Below are positions 1-8,746 of a DNA stretch of 64,000 nt, one piece after another. The stretch is from assembly GCF_027107535.1 (NCBI RefSeq), contig NZ_CP114283.1, forward strand, positions 3,410,001-3,474,000, written 5' to 3'. How positions within the stretch are numbered: position 1 is the stretch's first letter; every line of letters begins with the position of its first letter. Source of the DNA: Streptomyces aurantiacus. GTDB lineage: Bacteria; Actinomycetota; Actinomycetes; Streptomycetales; Streptomycetaceae. Under the pieces are notes generated by a model that was not told the origin of the DNA, did not search any database, and worked only from the letters and a program-made list of their open reading frames with translations. The position numbers were made by a program, and so were the translations under genes.

Positions 1-430
1 CGACGGCGTCGACCAGAAGGTCACGACGACCGTGGCCATGGACTTCGGACGCATCACCATCAGGTCCGGCCTGTCGCTGTACCTGTTCGGCACGCCGGGC
101 CAGGACAGGTTCTGGTTCCTGTGGGACGAACTCTCGCAAGGAGCCCTCGGCGCCGTGGTCCTCGCGGACACGCGGCGACTCGAGGACTGTTTCCCCGCCG
201 TGGACTACTTCGAGCACCGGCACATCCCCTTCGTGGTGGCCGTCAACTGCTTCACGGGGGCGCGCGCGTACGGAGCCGACGACGTGTCACGTGCCCTCGA
301 CCTCGACCGGGGGACTCCCGTGGTGCTGTGCGACGCCCGCGATCGTGACTCGGGCAAGGAGGTGCTGATCCGTCTGGTCGAGTACGCCGGGCGGATGCAC
401 ACCGCCCGGCTGCTCGACTCGGTCGGCTGA
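1..430 (+). CDS. Conservon-type small GTPase (CvnD-like), 3' part only
   Basis: The reading frame is open from base 2, so the gene begins left of the window and only about the last 142 codons are present. The segment FGTPGQDRFWF is the switch-II/G3 region of the Streptomyces conservon GTPases (CvnD), related to MglA/Ras-like proteins, and VVAVNCF takes the place of the G4 NKxD motif. The P-loop must lie upstream. CvnD proteins act with a sensor-like CvnA, a roadblock protein CvnB and CvnC in membrane-associated signalling that resembles eukaryotic G-protein modules. Immediate upstream partners cannot be seen; a roadblock protein lies 650 bases downstream (1084-1497). An internal ATG at base 38 is not the true start because coding similarity continues upstream of it. 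Family call is confident; which conservon it belongs to is unknown. Confidence 0.88.
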   Translation, partial: DGVDQKVTTTVAMDFGRITIRSGLSLYLFGTPGQDRFWFLWDELSQGALGAVVLADTRRLEDCFPAVDYFEHRHIPFVVAVNCFTGARAYGADDVSRALDLDRGTPVVLCDARDRDSGKEVLIRLVEYAGRMHTARLLDSVG

Positions 431-486
431 CGGGAGAAGGCGAGCCCGTCGACGTCAGGCACCGGCCCCCTCACACCGACTCGCTC

Positions 487-513
487 GCGTCGGCCCCCGG
501 GGCCGGCCGACGC
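487..513. terminator. Bidirectional hairpin between convergent genes
   Basis: A perfect 9-bp stem (GCGTCGGCC at 487-495 paired with GGCCGACGC at 505-513) with a 9-base loop lies between the convergent GTPase gene (+) and the PPOX-fold gene (-). It has no U-tract, as is common for Streptomyces terminators. Confidence 0.6.
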
Positions 514-559
514 AGGACTCTCGGCCGGCAGGGGCATCCAGCCCTGTGAGCGCGACCGT

Positions 560-988
560 TCAGTCGGAGACGCTTGCCTCCGCGAGAACCTTCTCGATGG
601 TCACGCGCACGAGGAGCTCGCCGGGCACGCCGTTGCGGGCGGCGAACTCCTCTGCGCGCTCCTCACCCATGTACCGGCCGCCGATCCGTCCCGCCCACAA
701 CCTCACGTCGTCGAGGTCCTCCGAGACATGCGCCCGCCCTTGCAGGACGACGTACGCGTACGGAGGCCGGTCGTCGTCCACACACAGGGCGACCCTGCCG
801 TCCCGCACCAGATTCCGCCCCTTGACGGTGTTCTTCCCCGTGTTGAAGACCAGGTCGTCCCCGTCGAGCACGAACCAGATCGGCGCCACGTGCGGGCGTC
901 CGTCGGCCCGGACGGTCGACAACTTGCCAGTGCGGGTTCCGTGCGAGACGAACGCCCGCCATTCCTCATCGGTCATCTTGTGTGCCAT
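560..988 (-). CDS. PPOX-class (pyridoxamine 5'-phosphate oxidase-like) flavin/F420 oxidoreductase
   Basis: Encodes 142 residues in the split-barrel flavin-binding fold of the PNPOx-like family; in actinobacteria such proteins usually use F420 or FMN to reduce small molecules. Visible family features are an early GKLSTVRADGRPHVAPIWF strand pair, GRNLVRDGRVAL and a C-terminal VRVTIEKV strand. The frame is open further upstream, but the ATG at 986-988 is chosen because GGAGGA sits just before it (bases 995-1000 on the opposite strand) and the upstream residues look non-coding. It is divergent from the roadblock gene at 1084, with under 100 bases between the two starts for both promoters. The substrate cannot be told from sequence. 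Confidence 0.88.
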   Translation of the reverse strand: MAHKMTDEEWRAFVSHGTRTGKLSTVRADGRPHVAPIWFVLDGDDLVFNTGKNTVKGRNLVRDGRVALCVDDDRPPYAYVVLQGRAHVSEDLDDVRLWAGRIGGRYMGEERAEEFAARNGVPGELLVRVTIEKVLAEASVSD

Positions 989-1083
989 GCCCCTATCCTC
1001 CTTGCCCGGACGGCGGTGGTGGGGAAGTCTGGTTGATCGGATCCTCCGGCCAGGGGGAGTCACACTCCACGGGGAGACGGATC

Positions 1084-1497
1084 ATGGCGGAGAACCAGGG
1101 ACTCGACTGGCTGCTCGACGACCTGACCCAGCGGGTCGAGCACATACGCCATGCACTGGTCCTGTCCAACGACGGGCTGGTGACCGGGGCGAGTACGGGT
1201 CTGAGGCGAGAGGACGCCGAACATCTCGCCGCCGTCTCGTCGGGCCTGCACAGCCTGGCCAAAGGCTCCGGCCGGCACTTCGGCGCGGGCCGCGTCCGCC
1301 AGACGATGATCGAGTTCGACGACGCGGTGCTCTTCGTCACCGCGGCGGGCACCGGCAGTTGTCTGTGCGTACTCAGTGCGGCGGAGGCCGACATCGGCCA
1401 GGTCGCGTACGAGATGACGCTGCTCGTCAATCGCGTAGGCGAGCACCTCCGCGTCGATGCCCGGCAACCGGAGCGCTCGCCCTCCGTGGACATCTGA
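1084..1497 (+). CDS. Roadblock/LC7 domain protein (CvnB-like)
   Basis: 137-residue protein starting MAENQGLDWLLDDLTQRV and made almost entirely of one roadblock/LC7 domain. Roadblock proteins bind and regulate MglA/CvnD-type small GTPases, and in conservons this role is CvnB. The conserved VLSNDGLVTGAS strand and a later FVTAAGTGSCLCVLS strand are present. The first ATG in frame (982) would add 34 low-complexity residues; ATG 1084, after GGGGAGACGG, is the better start. No CvnA histidine-kinase-like gene and no CvnC gene is adjacent, so this is either a stand-alone roadblock or part of a dispersed module with the GTPase gene ending at 430. Confidence 0.88.
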   Translation: MAENQGLDWLLDDLTQRVEHIRHALVLSNDGLVTGASTGLRREDAEHLAAVSSGLHSLAKGSGRHFGAGRVRQTMIEFDDAVLFVTAAGTGSCLCVLSAAEADIGQVAYEMTLLVNRVGEHLRVDARQPERSPSVDI

Positions 1498-1524
1498 CCT
1501 GCGCAGACGCCTGCGCGAGCGAGG

Positions 1525-1533
1525 TTATCCACA
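1525..1533 (+). promoter_or_regulatory. Solitary perfect DnaA-box-like nonamer
   Basis: TTATCCACA matches the strong bacterial DnaA-box consensus exactly and lies about 90 bases upstream of the next gene's start. No second box is seen nearby, so it is not an origin. It may be a DnaA regulatory or titration site, or chance. Confidence 0.4.
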
Positions 1534-1620
1534 GGCTCGACGCGAGGCGTGGCGAACCGGCTACGGTTTTTCTCGAAGCAAGCGCACGCAAGTGCACACA
1601 CTGCACGGGGGAGAACCACC

Positions 1621-2751
1621 ATGTCCGGCAACACCATCACGCAGTCCCTCACGTCCGGCGCGACCGGACCCGTGGACGCGAGCAGCGCGTCCACCGTCAC
1701 CACCGTCACAGCCGCCGCCCCGGCGGTGCGACAGACACTCGCGCAGAGCCGCGCCGCGCGAGAACTGGAGCTCAAGCGGGGCGAGTTCGACCTTGCCGTG
1801 CGACTCGGGCGCATCCGAACAGTCCCTGACGAAGGCGGCGGAGGCCGTCGCGTCACCCGCATGGAGATCGACAGGGTTCGCTCCGAGGACGGCTTCCCGG
1901 AAACCCTGCGGGAACGCGTCAAAGCGGTCGGCACCTCGCAGGGCGCGGCCCTCATGGAGGTGACGACCGCCCGGTTCACACGCTTCGCCCGCCTGGGCCT
2001 CGTCGTTCCCGTCACGTTCTATTTGAACCGCTACCGGGCCGTGGTGTGGCTGTATCTGGCCGAGGAGCTGCGGGAGTTCGCCGAGAAAGCGGAGAACGCG
2101 CCGCTGCTGAAAGGCCGTACGCCCGAGGGGCTGCGGGACCAGCTGGGCGCCGGCCTGGATCTGCGGGCCCGGAACTGGCGTGGGCGACACCTCGGCTCTC
2201 TCCTCCGACAGACTGAGAATCCCTGGGCACGTGCCGCGGCCGTGGCGTCGCTCCTCGACCCCGCCCAGGTCGCCGAGATCGTCACCGACCCCTACGAGCG
2301 CGCCCACCTGGAGCGGTACCGGCCTGATCAGGGCACTCACGGCATGCCCGATTCGCCTGCCGCGCGCATCGTCGCCCGGATCATGACGGCGGCGGATCCG
2401 GACGAGATCAGCTGGCTCCGGGCCGACTTGGCGAACGGGCTGGAAGAGGCACGCGACCACCGCCCCGCACCGCGACCGACGACGATCCCCGGCACTGCGG
2501 ACCTGGCACACCACCGGCAGCCGTCACCCAGGGAGCACCGGCAGTCCGCCGGTCACCGCCGGCCCGTCGAGCTGCGGCGGGCTCGCGAGCCGTGGCCGCC
2601 GGTCGGAGTACAGCGGCCTGCCGAGTTGCGGCGGCCGGTCCACGTGCGGCGACCGGGCGAACCGCGACGACCGGCCGAGGTACGTCACACGATCGACGAA
2701 CCGGAGCGCCCCAAGGGCCTCCTGAGCTGGCTGCGACGCAGAAACCCCTGA
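1621..2751 (+). CDS. Uncharacterised protein of the DUF6397-like Streptomyces family
   Basis: 376 residues. The central part (about residues 30-200) has KRGEFDLAVRLGRIRTV, then VTRMEIDRVRSEDGFPETLRERV and FYLNRYRAVVWLYLAEELREF. This resembles the family I know as DUF6397, with pieces that look like excisionase/winged-helix elements. The C-terminal 100 residues are Pro/Arg-rich and low-complexity (repeated RRP, ELRR, REP), ending in LLSWLRRRNP. ATG 1621 is chosen over the in-frame ATG at 1549 because GGGGGAGAACC directly precedes it. It converges on tesB with only 3 bases between stop codons, so any terminator would lie inside coding sequence. Function unknown; a DNA-binding role is only an inference. 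Confidence 0.75.
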   Translation: MSGNTITQSLTSGATGPVDASSASTVTTVTAAAPAVRQTLAQSRAARELELKRGEFDLAVRLGRIRTVPDEGGGGRRVTRMEIDRVRSEDGFPETLRERVKAVGTSQGAALMEVTTARFTRFARLGLVVPVTFYLNRYRAVVWLYLAEELREFAEKAENAPLLKGRTPEGLRDQLGAGLDLRARNWRGRHLGSLLRQTENPWARAAAVASLLDPAQVAEIVTDPYERAHLERYRPDQGTHGMPDSPAARIVARIMTAADPDEISWLRADLANGLEEARDHRPAPRPTTIPGTADLAHHRQPSPREHRQSAGHRRPVELRRAREPWPPVGVQRPAELRRPVHVRRPGEPRRPAEVRHTIDEPERPKGLLSWLRRRNP

Positions 2752-2754
2752 CCC

Positions 2755-3627
2755 TCAGCGCTCGAGCTTGCGGAACAGCCCCTCCTGGACGACGGACACG
2801 AGCAGTCGCCCCTCCACGTCGTAGATGCGGCCCCGGGCCAGACCTCGGCCGCCCGTCGCGATCGGAGATTCCTGGTCGTAGAGGAACCACTCGTCGGCGC
2901 GGAACGGCCGGTGGAACCACATCGCGTGGTCGAGGGACGCCATGTCGAAACCGCGCTGGCCCCAGAGAGGTTCGACCGGGATGCGGACGGCGTCCAGGAG
3001 GGTCATGTCGCTCGCGTAGGTGAGCGCGCACGTGTGGACCAGCGGGTCGTCGCCCAGAGGGCCGACAGCGCGCATCCAGACGGCGCTGCGCGGCTCGGCG
3101 TGCTCGATCTCCTCGGGGGTCCATCGCAGCCGGTCCGCGTAGCGGATGTCGAAGGGCTGGCGCCGGGCCATGCGCTCCAGCGTCTCGGGGAGCACCCCCA
3201 GATGCTCCTTGATCTCCTGAGTGACGGTCGGGAGCGACTCGGGATCGGGGACCTCACGGGCCGGCGGCAGCTGGTGTTCGAAGCTCCCTTCCTCAGGCTT
3301 GTGAAAGGAGGCGGTCAGATTGAAGATCGTGCGGCCCTGCTGCACGGCGGTCACGCGGCGCGTGGTGAACGACCGCCCGTCACGTACCCGCTCGACCTGG
3401 TACACGATGGGTACGCCCGGCCGGCCCGGGCGCAGGAAGTACGCGTGCAGCGAATGCACGGGCCGCTCTCCGTCCGTGGTACGGCCGGCGGCGACGAGGG
3501 CCTGGCCCGCCACCTGTCCGCCGAAGACCCGCTGCAGGGATTCCTGCGGACTGCGGCCACGGAAGATGTTGACCTCGATCTGCTCCAGGTCGAGCAGATC
3601 GACGAGTCGTTCCGCTGGGTTCGTCAT
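2755..3627 (-). CDS. tesB: Acyl-CoA thioesterase II (TesB-like)
   Basis: 290 residues, the usual TesB length. Two hotdog domains are visible: the N-terminal half carries VFGGQVAGQALVAA and VHSLHAYFLRPG, and the C-terminal half carries SLDHAMWFHRPFRADEWFLYDQESP. TesB hydrolyses medium- and long-chain acyl-CoA to free acid and CoA in the cytoplasm. The upstream frame is open, but ATG 3625-3627 begins the conserved MTNPAERLVDLLDLEQIEVN segment. It follows the helicase gene on the same strand with a 19-base gap, so the two are probably co-transcribed. Confidence 0.93.
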   Translation of the reverse strand: MTNPAERLVDLLDLEQIEVNIFRGRSPQESLQRVFGGQVAGQALVAAGRTTDGERPVHSLHAYFLRPGRPGVPIVYQVERVRDGRSFTTRRVTAVQQGRTIFNLTASFHKPEEGSFEHQLPPAREVPDPESLPTVTQEIKEHLGVLPETLERMARRQPFDIRYADRLRWTPEEIEHAEPRSAVWMRAVGPLGDDPLVHTCALTYASDMTLLDAVRIPVEPLWGQRGFDMASLDHAMWFHRPFRADEWFLYDQESPIATGGRGLARGRIYDVEGRLLVSVVQEGLFRKLER

Positions 3628-3646
3628 GTGTCGCGTTCTCCTGTGC

Positions 3647-6160
3647 TCACAACTGCCCGACGGCGGTGACCTTGACGACGGCACGTCCTTCGGCGTCGGA
3701 AGCCGTGAGGTCGATCTCCGCGCTGATGCCCCAGTCATGGTCGCCGTTCGGGTCGGCGAAAGTCTGCCGGACCCGCCACAGACCGTGCTGCGGCTCCTCC
3801 TCGATCAGCAGGAGCTTGGGGCCGCGTGCGTCCGGGCCGGTGCCGAGGTCGTCGTACTCGTCCCAGTACTTGTCCATCGCCTCGCCCCAGGCGTCGGCGT
3901 CCCAGCCGGACTCGGAGTCCAACCCGCCCAGTTCCCCGACGTGGTCGAGGGCGGCGAGTTCGACGCGCCGGAACATGGCGTTGCGGACGAGGACGCGGAA
4001 GGCGCGCGCGTTGGCCGTGACCGGCTTGACCTGGTCGGCCCTCTCCTGGGCCTCCTCGGCGGTCATCACCTCCGGGTTGGCGAGCTGTTCCCACTCGTCG
4101 AGGAGGCTCGAGTCGACCTGGCGGACCATCTCGCCGAGCCAGGCGATCAGGTCCTCCAGGTCCTCGGACTTCAGGTCGTCCGGGACGGTGTGGTCAAGGG
4201 CCTTGTAGGCGCTGGCCAGGTAGCGGAGCACGATGCCCTCGGTGCGGGCGAGCTCGTAGTGGGACACGAACTCCGTGAAGGACATGGCCCGTTCGTACAT
4301 GTCGCGGATGACGGACTTCGGGGACAGCGGATGGTCGCCCACCCAAGGATGGCTCTTGCGGTAGGTGTTGTACGCGTGGGAGAGCAGCTCTTCCAGCGGC
4401 TTCGGGTACGACACGTCCTGGAGCCGCTCCATGCGCTCCTCGTACTCGACGCCGTCCGCCTTCATCGCCCCCACGGCCTCGCCGCGGGCCTTGTTCTGCT
4501 GGGCGGCGAGGATCTGCCGCGGGTCGTCCAGCGTGGATTCCACGACGGACACCATGTCCAGGGCGTAGGAGGGGGATTCGGGGTCGAGGAGCTCGAACGA
4601 GGCGAGGGCGAAGGTCGACAGCGGCTGGTTGAGAGCGAAGTCCTGCTGCAGGTCGACGGTGAGGCGCACGATGCGGCCTTCGGCGTCCGGCACGTCGAGC
4701 TTCTCCACGACTCCGCCGTCGAGGAGCGAGCGGTAGATGGCGATCGCCCGCCTGATGTGCCGCAGTTGCTGCTTGCGCGGCTCGTGGTTGTCCTCCAGCA
4801 GATGACGCATCGCGGCGAAGGCGTTGCCGGGCCGCGCGATCACGGACAGCAGCATCGTGTGCGTGACCCGGAAGCGCGAGGCCAGCGGCTCCGGATCGGA
4901 CGTGATCAGCTTCTCGAACGTGCCGTCCGTCCAGCCGACGAAGCCTTCGGGTGCCTTCTTCCGCACCACCTTGCGACGCTTCTTCGGATCGTCGCCCGCC
5001 TTGGCGAGAGCCTTCTCGTTCTCCACGACGTGTTCGGGAGCCTGTGCCACGACGAAGCCCGCCGTGTCGAATCCCGCCCGGCCGGCCCGTCCCGCGATCT
5101 GGTGGAACTCCCGCGCGCGCAGCGTCCGCACCCGGTTGCCGTCGTACTTCGCCAGAGCCGTGAACAGTACGGTGCGGATGGGCACGTTGACGCCGACGCC
5201 GAGAGTGTCCGTACCGCAGATGACCTTGAGGAGACCGGCCTGCGCCAGCTTCTCCACCAGCCGGCGGTACTTGGGCAGCATGCCGGCGTGGTGCACACCG
5301 ATGCCGTGGCGTACGTAACGGGAGAGATTGCGGCCGAACTTGGTGGTGAAGCGGAAGTTGCCGATCAGCGCGGCGATCTGGTCCTTCTCCTCACGCGTGC
5401 ACATGTTGATGCTCATCAGCGCCTGCGCGCGCTCCACGGCCTGGGCCTGGGTGAAGTGCACGATGTAGACGGGCGCCTGCTTCGTCTCGAGGAGCTCGGT
5501 GAGCGTCTCCGTCAGCGGCGTCAGCTTGTACTCGTAGGAGAGAGGGACGGGACGGGTCGCCGAGCGGACCACCGAGGTCGGGCGACCGGTCCGCCGGGTC
5601 AGGTCCTGCTCGAACATCGAGACGTCGCCGAGTGTCGCCGACATGAGGATGAACTGTGCCTGCGGCAGTTCGAGGATCGGGATCTGCCAGGCCCAGCCGC
5701 GGTCGGCCTCGGCGTAGAAGTGGAACTCGTCCATCACGACCTGGCCGACATCGGCACGCTTGCCGTCGCGCAGCGCGATCGACGCCAGCACCTCGGCCGT
5801 GCAGCAGATGATCGGGGCGTCGGCGTTCACGGACGCGTCGCCGGTCAGCATGCCGACGTTCTCGGTGCCGAACATCTTGCACAGCTCGAAGAACTTCTCC
5901 GAGACGAGCGCTTTGATCGGCGCCGTGTAGAAGGTGACCTCGTCGCGGGCGAGCGCCGCGAAGTGCGCCCCCGCGGCGATCATGCTCTTGCCGGATCCGG
6001 TGGGGGTCGACACGATCACGTTCGCACCCGAGACCACCTCGATCAGCGCTTCCTCCTGGTGGGGGTAGAGCGTCAGACCGCGTTCCACGGCCCACGACTC
6101 GAAGGCTTCGTAGAGGGCGTCGGGATCTGCGGTCGGCGGCAGCTGATCGATAAGGGTCAC
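3647..6160 (-). CDS. DEAD/DEAH-family superfamily 2 helicase with C-terminal DUF3516-like region
   Basis: 837 residues from GTG 6158-6160. Helicase motifs in order: Walker A STPTGSGKS near residue 55, motif II MDEFH, motif III SATLGD near 185, and a motif VI-like QIAGRAGRAGFD near 365. Motif II reads DEFH where DEAD or DEVH is usual, as in Ski2/Brr2-like RNA helicases. The remaining roughly 400 residues fit the DUF3516-type helical extension seen on actinobacterial helicases. It probably remodels RNA or ribonucleoprotein; the substrate is unknown. GTG is preferred because homology begins at TLIDQLPP; residues upstream look non-coding. tesB follows 19 bases downstream. A divergent membrane hydrolase gene starts at 6306. 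Confidence 0.92.
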   Translation of the reverse strand: MTLIDQLPPTADPDALYEAFESWAVERGLTLYPHQEEALIEVVSGANVIVSTPTGSGKSMIAAGAHFAALARDEVTFYTAPIKALVSEKFFELCKMFGTENVGMLTGDASVNADAPIICCTAEVLASIALRDGKRADVGQVVMDEFHFYAEADRGWAWQIPILELPQAQFILMSATLGDVSMFEQDLTRRTGRPTSVVRSATRPVPLSYEYKLTPLTETLTELLETKQAPVYIVHFTQAQAVERAQALMSINMCTREEKDQIAALIGNFRFTTKFGRNLSRYVRHGIGVHHAGMLPKYRRLVEKLAQAGLLKVICGTDTLGVGVNVPIRTVLFTALAKYDGNRVRTLRAREFHQIAGRAGRAGFDTAGFVVAQAPEHVVENEKALAKAGDDPKKRRKVVRKKAPEGFVGWTDGTFEKLITSDPEPLASRFRVTHTMLLSVIARPGNAFAAMRHLLEDNHEPRKQQLRHIRRAIAIYRSLLDGGVVEKLDVPDAEGRIVRLTVDLQQDFALNQPLSTFALASFELLDPESPSYALDMVSVVESTLDDPRQILAAQQNKARGEAVGAMKADGVEYEERMERLQDVSYPKPLEELLSHAYNTYRKSHPWVGDHPLSPKSVIRDMYERAMSFTEFVSHYELARTEGIVLRYLASAYKALDHTVPDDLKSEDLEDLIAWLGEMVRQVDSSLLDEWEQLANPEVMTAEEAQERADQVKPVTANARAFRVLVRNAMFRRVELAALDHVGELGGLDSESGWDADAWGEAMDKYWDEYDDLGTGPDARGPKLLLIEEEPQHGLWRVRQTFADPNGDHDWGISAEIDLTASDAEGRAVVKVTAVGQL

Positions 6161-6305
6161 GACCCCATCTTGCCTGTGATCCCACCCGATGAGGGAATCG
6201 GATGCGGGGCCGAAGATCACGAACGCTACGCTGTGGCGCCGACAGGGCGTCAGCGCACTGGGGCAACTGGCTGTCAGTACAAGCGGAATGGGGCGGGGCA
6301 CGGCC

Positions 6306-7100
6306 ATGATGGGACCAGCACACTCACTGTCCGGGGCTGCGGCCTGGCTGGGCGTCGGAGCGGCGGCGGCCGCCTCCGGTCACACGATGCCCTGGCCGGT
6401 CCTCCTGACCGGCGCGCTGATCTGCGCGGGCGCCGCGCTCGCTCCGGATCTGGACCACAAGGCGGCCACCATCTCGCGGGCCTTCGGTCCCATCTCGAGG
6501 GGCCTGTGCGAGATCGTCGACAAGCTCTCGTATGCCGTCTACAAGGGGACGAAGAAGCCCGGCGACCCGCGCCGCTCGGGAGGACACCGCACCCTGACGC
6601 ATACCTGGCTGTGGGCGGTGATGATCGGCGCCGGCGCATCGGTCGCCGCGATCACGGGAGGGCGCTGGGCTGTTCTCGCCCTCCTGTTCGTGCACATGGT
6701 GCTCGCCATCGAGGGGCTGCTGTGGCGGGCCACCCGTGGCTCCAGTGCCGACGTCCTGGTCTGGCTGCTGGCCGCGACGAGCGCGTGGATCGTCGCGGGA
6801 GTGCTGGACAAGCCGGGGAACGGCTCGGACTGGTTGTTCTCGGCACCGGGCCAGGAGTATCTGTGGCTCGGACTGCCGATCGTCCTCGGCGCGCTGGTGC
6901 ACGACATCGGGGACGCGCTGACGGTGTCGGGATGCCCGATCCTGTGGCCGATCCCGATCGGCCGCAAGCGGTGGTATCCCATCGGGCCGCCGAAGGTGTT
7001 GCGGTTCAGGGCGGGCAGCTGGGTGGAGCTGAAGGTGCTGATGCCCGCGTTCATGCTCCTGGGCGGGGTGGGCTGCGCCGCGGCGCTCAACGTCATCTGA
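6306..7100 (+). CDS. Membrane-bound metal-dependent hydrolase (YdjM/DUF457-like)
   Basis: 264 residues. It begins MMGPAHSLSGAAAWLG, typical of the YdjM/DUF457 family, with the early His in PAHS. An APDLDHKAATISRAFGP motif and an HRTLTHTWLWA motif carry the conserved Asp/His residues expected to bind metal. Several hydrophobic segments follow (around residues 95-115, 120-135, 150-165 and 240-260), so it is an inner-membrane protein with a catalytic-looking face. The family is annotated as metal-dependent hydrolase, but no substrate is established. Tandem ATGs at 6306 and 6309 are both possible starts; an upstream ATG at 6288 is less likely. Divergent from the helicase gene. Confidence 0.87.
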   Translation: MMGPAHSLSGAAAWLGVGAAAAASGHTMPWPVLLTGALICAGAALAPDLDHKAATISRAFGPISRGLCEIVDKLSYAVYKGTKKPGDPRRSGGHRTLTHTWLWAVMIGAGASVAAITGGRWAVLALLFVHMVLAIEGLLWRATRGSSADVLVWLLAATSAWIVAGVLDKPGNGSDWLFSAPGQEYLWLGLPIVLGALVHDIGDALTVSGCPILWPIPIGRKRWYPIGPPKVLRFRAGSWVELKVLMPAFMLLGGVGCAAALNVI

Positions 7101-7330
7101 GGGGCAGCGCCGGCGGGGCGGGCGCCATCGGTCGACCAGACACGTCGTTCCCCGGGCCGGGCGCCGTGAGCGGCCCCTCGCGCAGTGCCGTCGTCCGGCG
7201 GCACGCTGCTGTGGGCGGGCCAAGCACTCCTGGTGGCCGCTCACGTGGTGCCGCGGCCAGGCGGCGTCGCTTCCTCAGCCGGCCCGATCTTGCCTCCGCC
7301 GGCCTCGGGGGCGTACGCGTCCAGGTGGGA

Positions 7331-7612
7331 TCACGCCACGTCGCCCCCGCCCGGTCCCTCGCTCCGGTCCCCGCCGCCGTACCGCTTCTCGAAGCGTGCG
7401 ACCCGCCCCTCGGTGTCCACCGTCCTGGCCTTGCCGGTGTGGAAGGGGTGACTTTCCGAGGAGATCTCCACGTCCACGACCGGGTACGTCCGGCCGTCGT
7501 CCCACTCGATCGTCTGGTCGCTGGCCGCGGTGGACCGCGTCAGAAAGGCGTACCCGGCGGCGCGGTCACGGAAGACCACGGAGTGGTAGTCGGGGTGCTT
7601 GTCCTGCTGCAT
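7331..7612 (-). CDS. rpmE2: 50S ribosomal protein L31, type B (zinc-independent)
   Basis: 93 residues beginning [16 protein letters not shown], with the L31 type B core [30 protein letters not shown] and [10 protein letters not shown]. The CxxC zinc ribbon of type A L31 is absent. Type B L31 replaces the zinc-binding paralogue in the large ribosomal subunit, usually when zinc is short and Zur repression is lifted. AAGGAG lies 6-8 bases before the ATG. The 54 bases to the DUF5709 gene upstream show no AT-rich Zur-box palindrome, so transcription may come from further up. About 20 C-terminal residues after KRYGG are low-complexity. Confidence 0.96.
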   Translation of the reverse strand: MQQDKHPDYHSVVFRDRAAGYAFLTRSTAASDQTIEWDDGRTYPVVDVEISSESHPFHTGKARTVDTEGRVARFEKRYGGGDRSEGPGGGDVA

Positions 7613-7666
7613 CGGAACTCCTTGCGTGGGGAGCGGGGGCGCGGACAGGGCGGGACGCAGGCGGAG

Positions 7667-8137
7667 TCAGCCGGAGAGGGCGTCCTCGTCGACGATGTGC
7701 ATGGCGGCCTCCTCGGCCGAGGCCGCCGCGCCGTCGATGCCCACGTCGGTGGCGATGAGCCCGCTCTCCTCGTCCTCGTGCGCGCCTTCGTCGGGGGCCA
7801 CCAGACGTCCGGAGCGGACGGCGCCCACTTCGTTGTCCAGGGGTTCCCCGTCCGAGTCGGGGCAGTCTCCGATGCCGTCGCCGTCGGCTGCCACGACATC
7901 GGGCAGTTCGTCCGCCAGCCGTTCGGCCAGGGTCTCGCCGCGCTGCCGCCCGGCTGCTGTCACGTCGTTGCGTTCCACCGCCCAGGGGCGCTCCGGAGGG
8001 GACCAGCCGCGGTCCAGTGGGTCGCTCACGCCGTCGGTTTCCAGGGTGTCCTCGGCGTCCAGCAGCCCGGCGTCGTCCTGGACCTCGGATCCGTCGGGCT
8101 GGTAGACGTCGTCTCCCCATCCGTCGGAGCTGTTCAC
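7667..8137 (-). CDS. DUF5709 family acidic protein
   Basis: 156 residues, strongly acidic, matching the actinobacterial DUF5709 family: DDVYQPDGSEVQDDAGLLD near the N-terminus, a central ETLAERLADELPDV, then GRLVAPDEGAHEDEESGLIATDVGIDG and SAEEAAMHIV at the end. No signal peptide, membrane segment or catalytic motif is seen, and the function is unknown. The start is a GTG (8135-8137) with GGAGGT 8 bases upstream. It is the upstream neighbour of L31B on the same strand, 54 bases apart, and may share its transcript. Confidence 0.88.
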   Translation of the reverse strand: MNSSDGWGDDVYQPDGSEVQDDAGLLDAEDTLETDGVSDPLDRGWSPPERPWAVERNDVTAAGRQRGETLAERLADELPDVVAADGDGIGDCPDSDGEPLDNEVGAVRSGRLVAPDEGAHEDEESGLIATDVGIDGAAASAEEAAMHIVDEDALSG

Positions 8138-8746
8138 GGCTACCTCCAGGTGGTGCGGGCCGGCCTGCTGTCACCGCGCTCGGCGGCTGGTACGGGGACT
8201 TCCCGGCCCAGGCCTCGCCCGTACGGACCCCGCGGAACCGGTCGGTTCCCGGGCGCTCCCCGAGCCGGTGCCGACATCCACCCTTCCACCCCTCTTCGAC
8301 ACCGCGCAACGGCACGGAGGCCGGCCCCGCGCGGCCGGCCCGCTCACCAGGGGCGGAAGCGGCCGCGAGCGCGACGCGGCGGAGCCCGGCCCCGGCCCCG
8401 AGCGGATCTGCGGCCGTCCACGACCCGGCCCGGTCCGGGCGGCCGGACGCCGGCCTGCCCGCCCGGACCGGCATGGTGCGCTTGTCAGCCCGGCCTCGAG
8501 GACCTTGGTGGTGTGCTGCCGGCCCGCCGGTGCGCTGTCAGCCGGTCGGCAGGGGAGTGGGCGGAGCACTGTCGGCCTGCCCCGGTCTATCCCGGTCTAT
8601 CCCGGCCGGTCCCGGAGCGGGCAACGGGTCGAGACCGGTGGCGATCCGGCCGGTCCAGGCCTCGCCGAGACACCGGCGACCCCACCGGTCCGGGCGGGGC
8701 CGGAGCGGGTCCTCCCGGGCCCGGGGGGACCCGTGGGGACGCCCGC
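8138..8746. other. 609-base intergenic stretch without a supported gene
   Basis: Very GC-rich. Open frames on both strands have low-complexity Pro/Arg/Ala composition and no recognisable protein. It must hold the promoter of the DUF5709/L31 genes near 8140-8200 and the 3' end of the ABC exporter operon. A short direct repeat of the unit CCCGGTCTAT occurs near 8580-8602. No tRNA or riboswitch-like structure was recognised. Confidence 0.5.
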
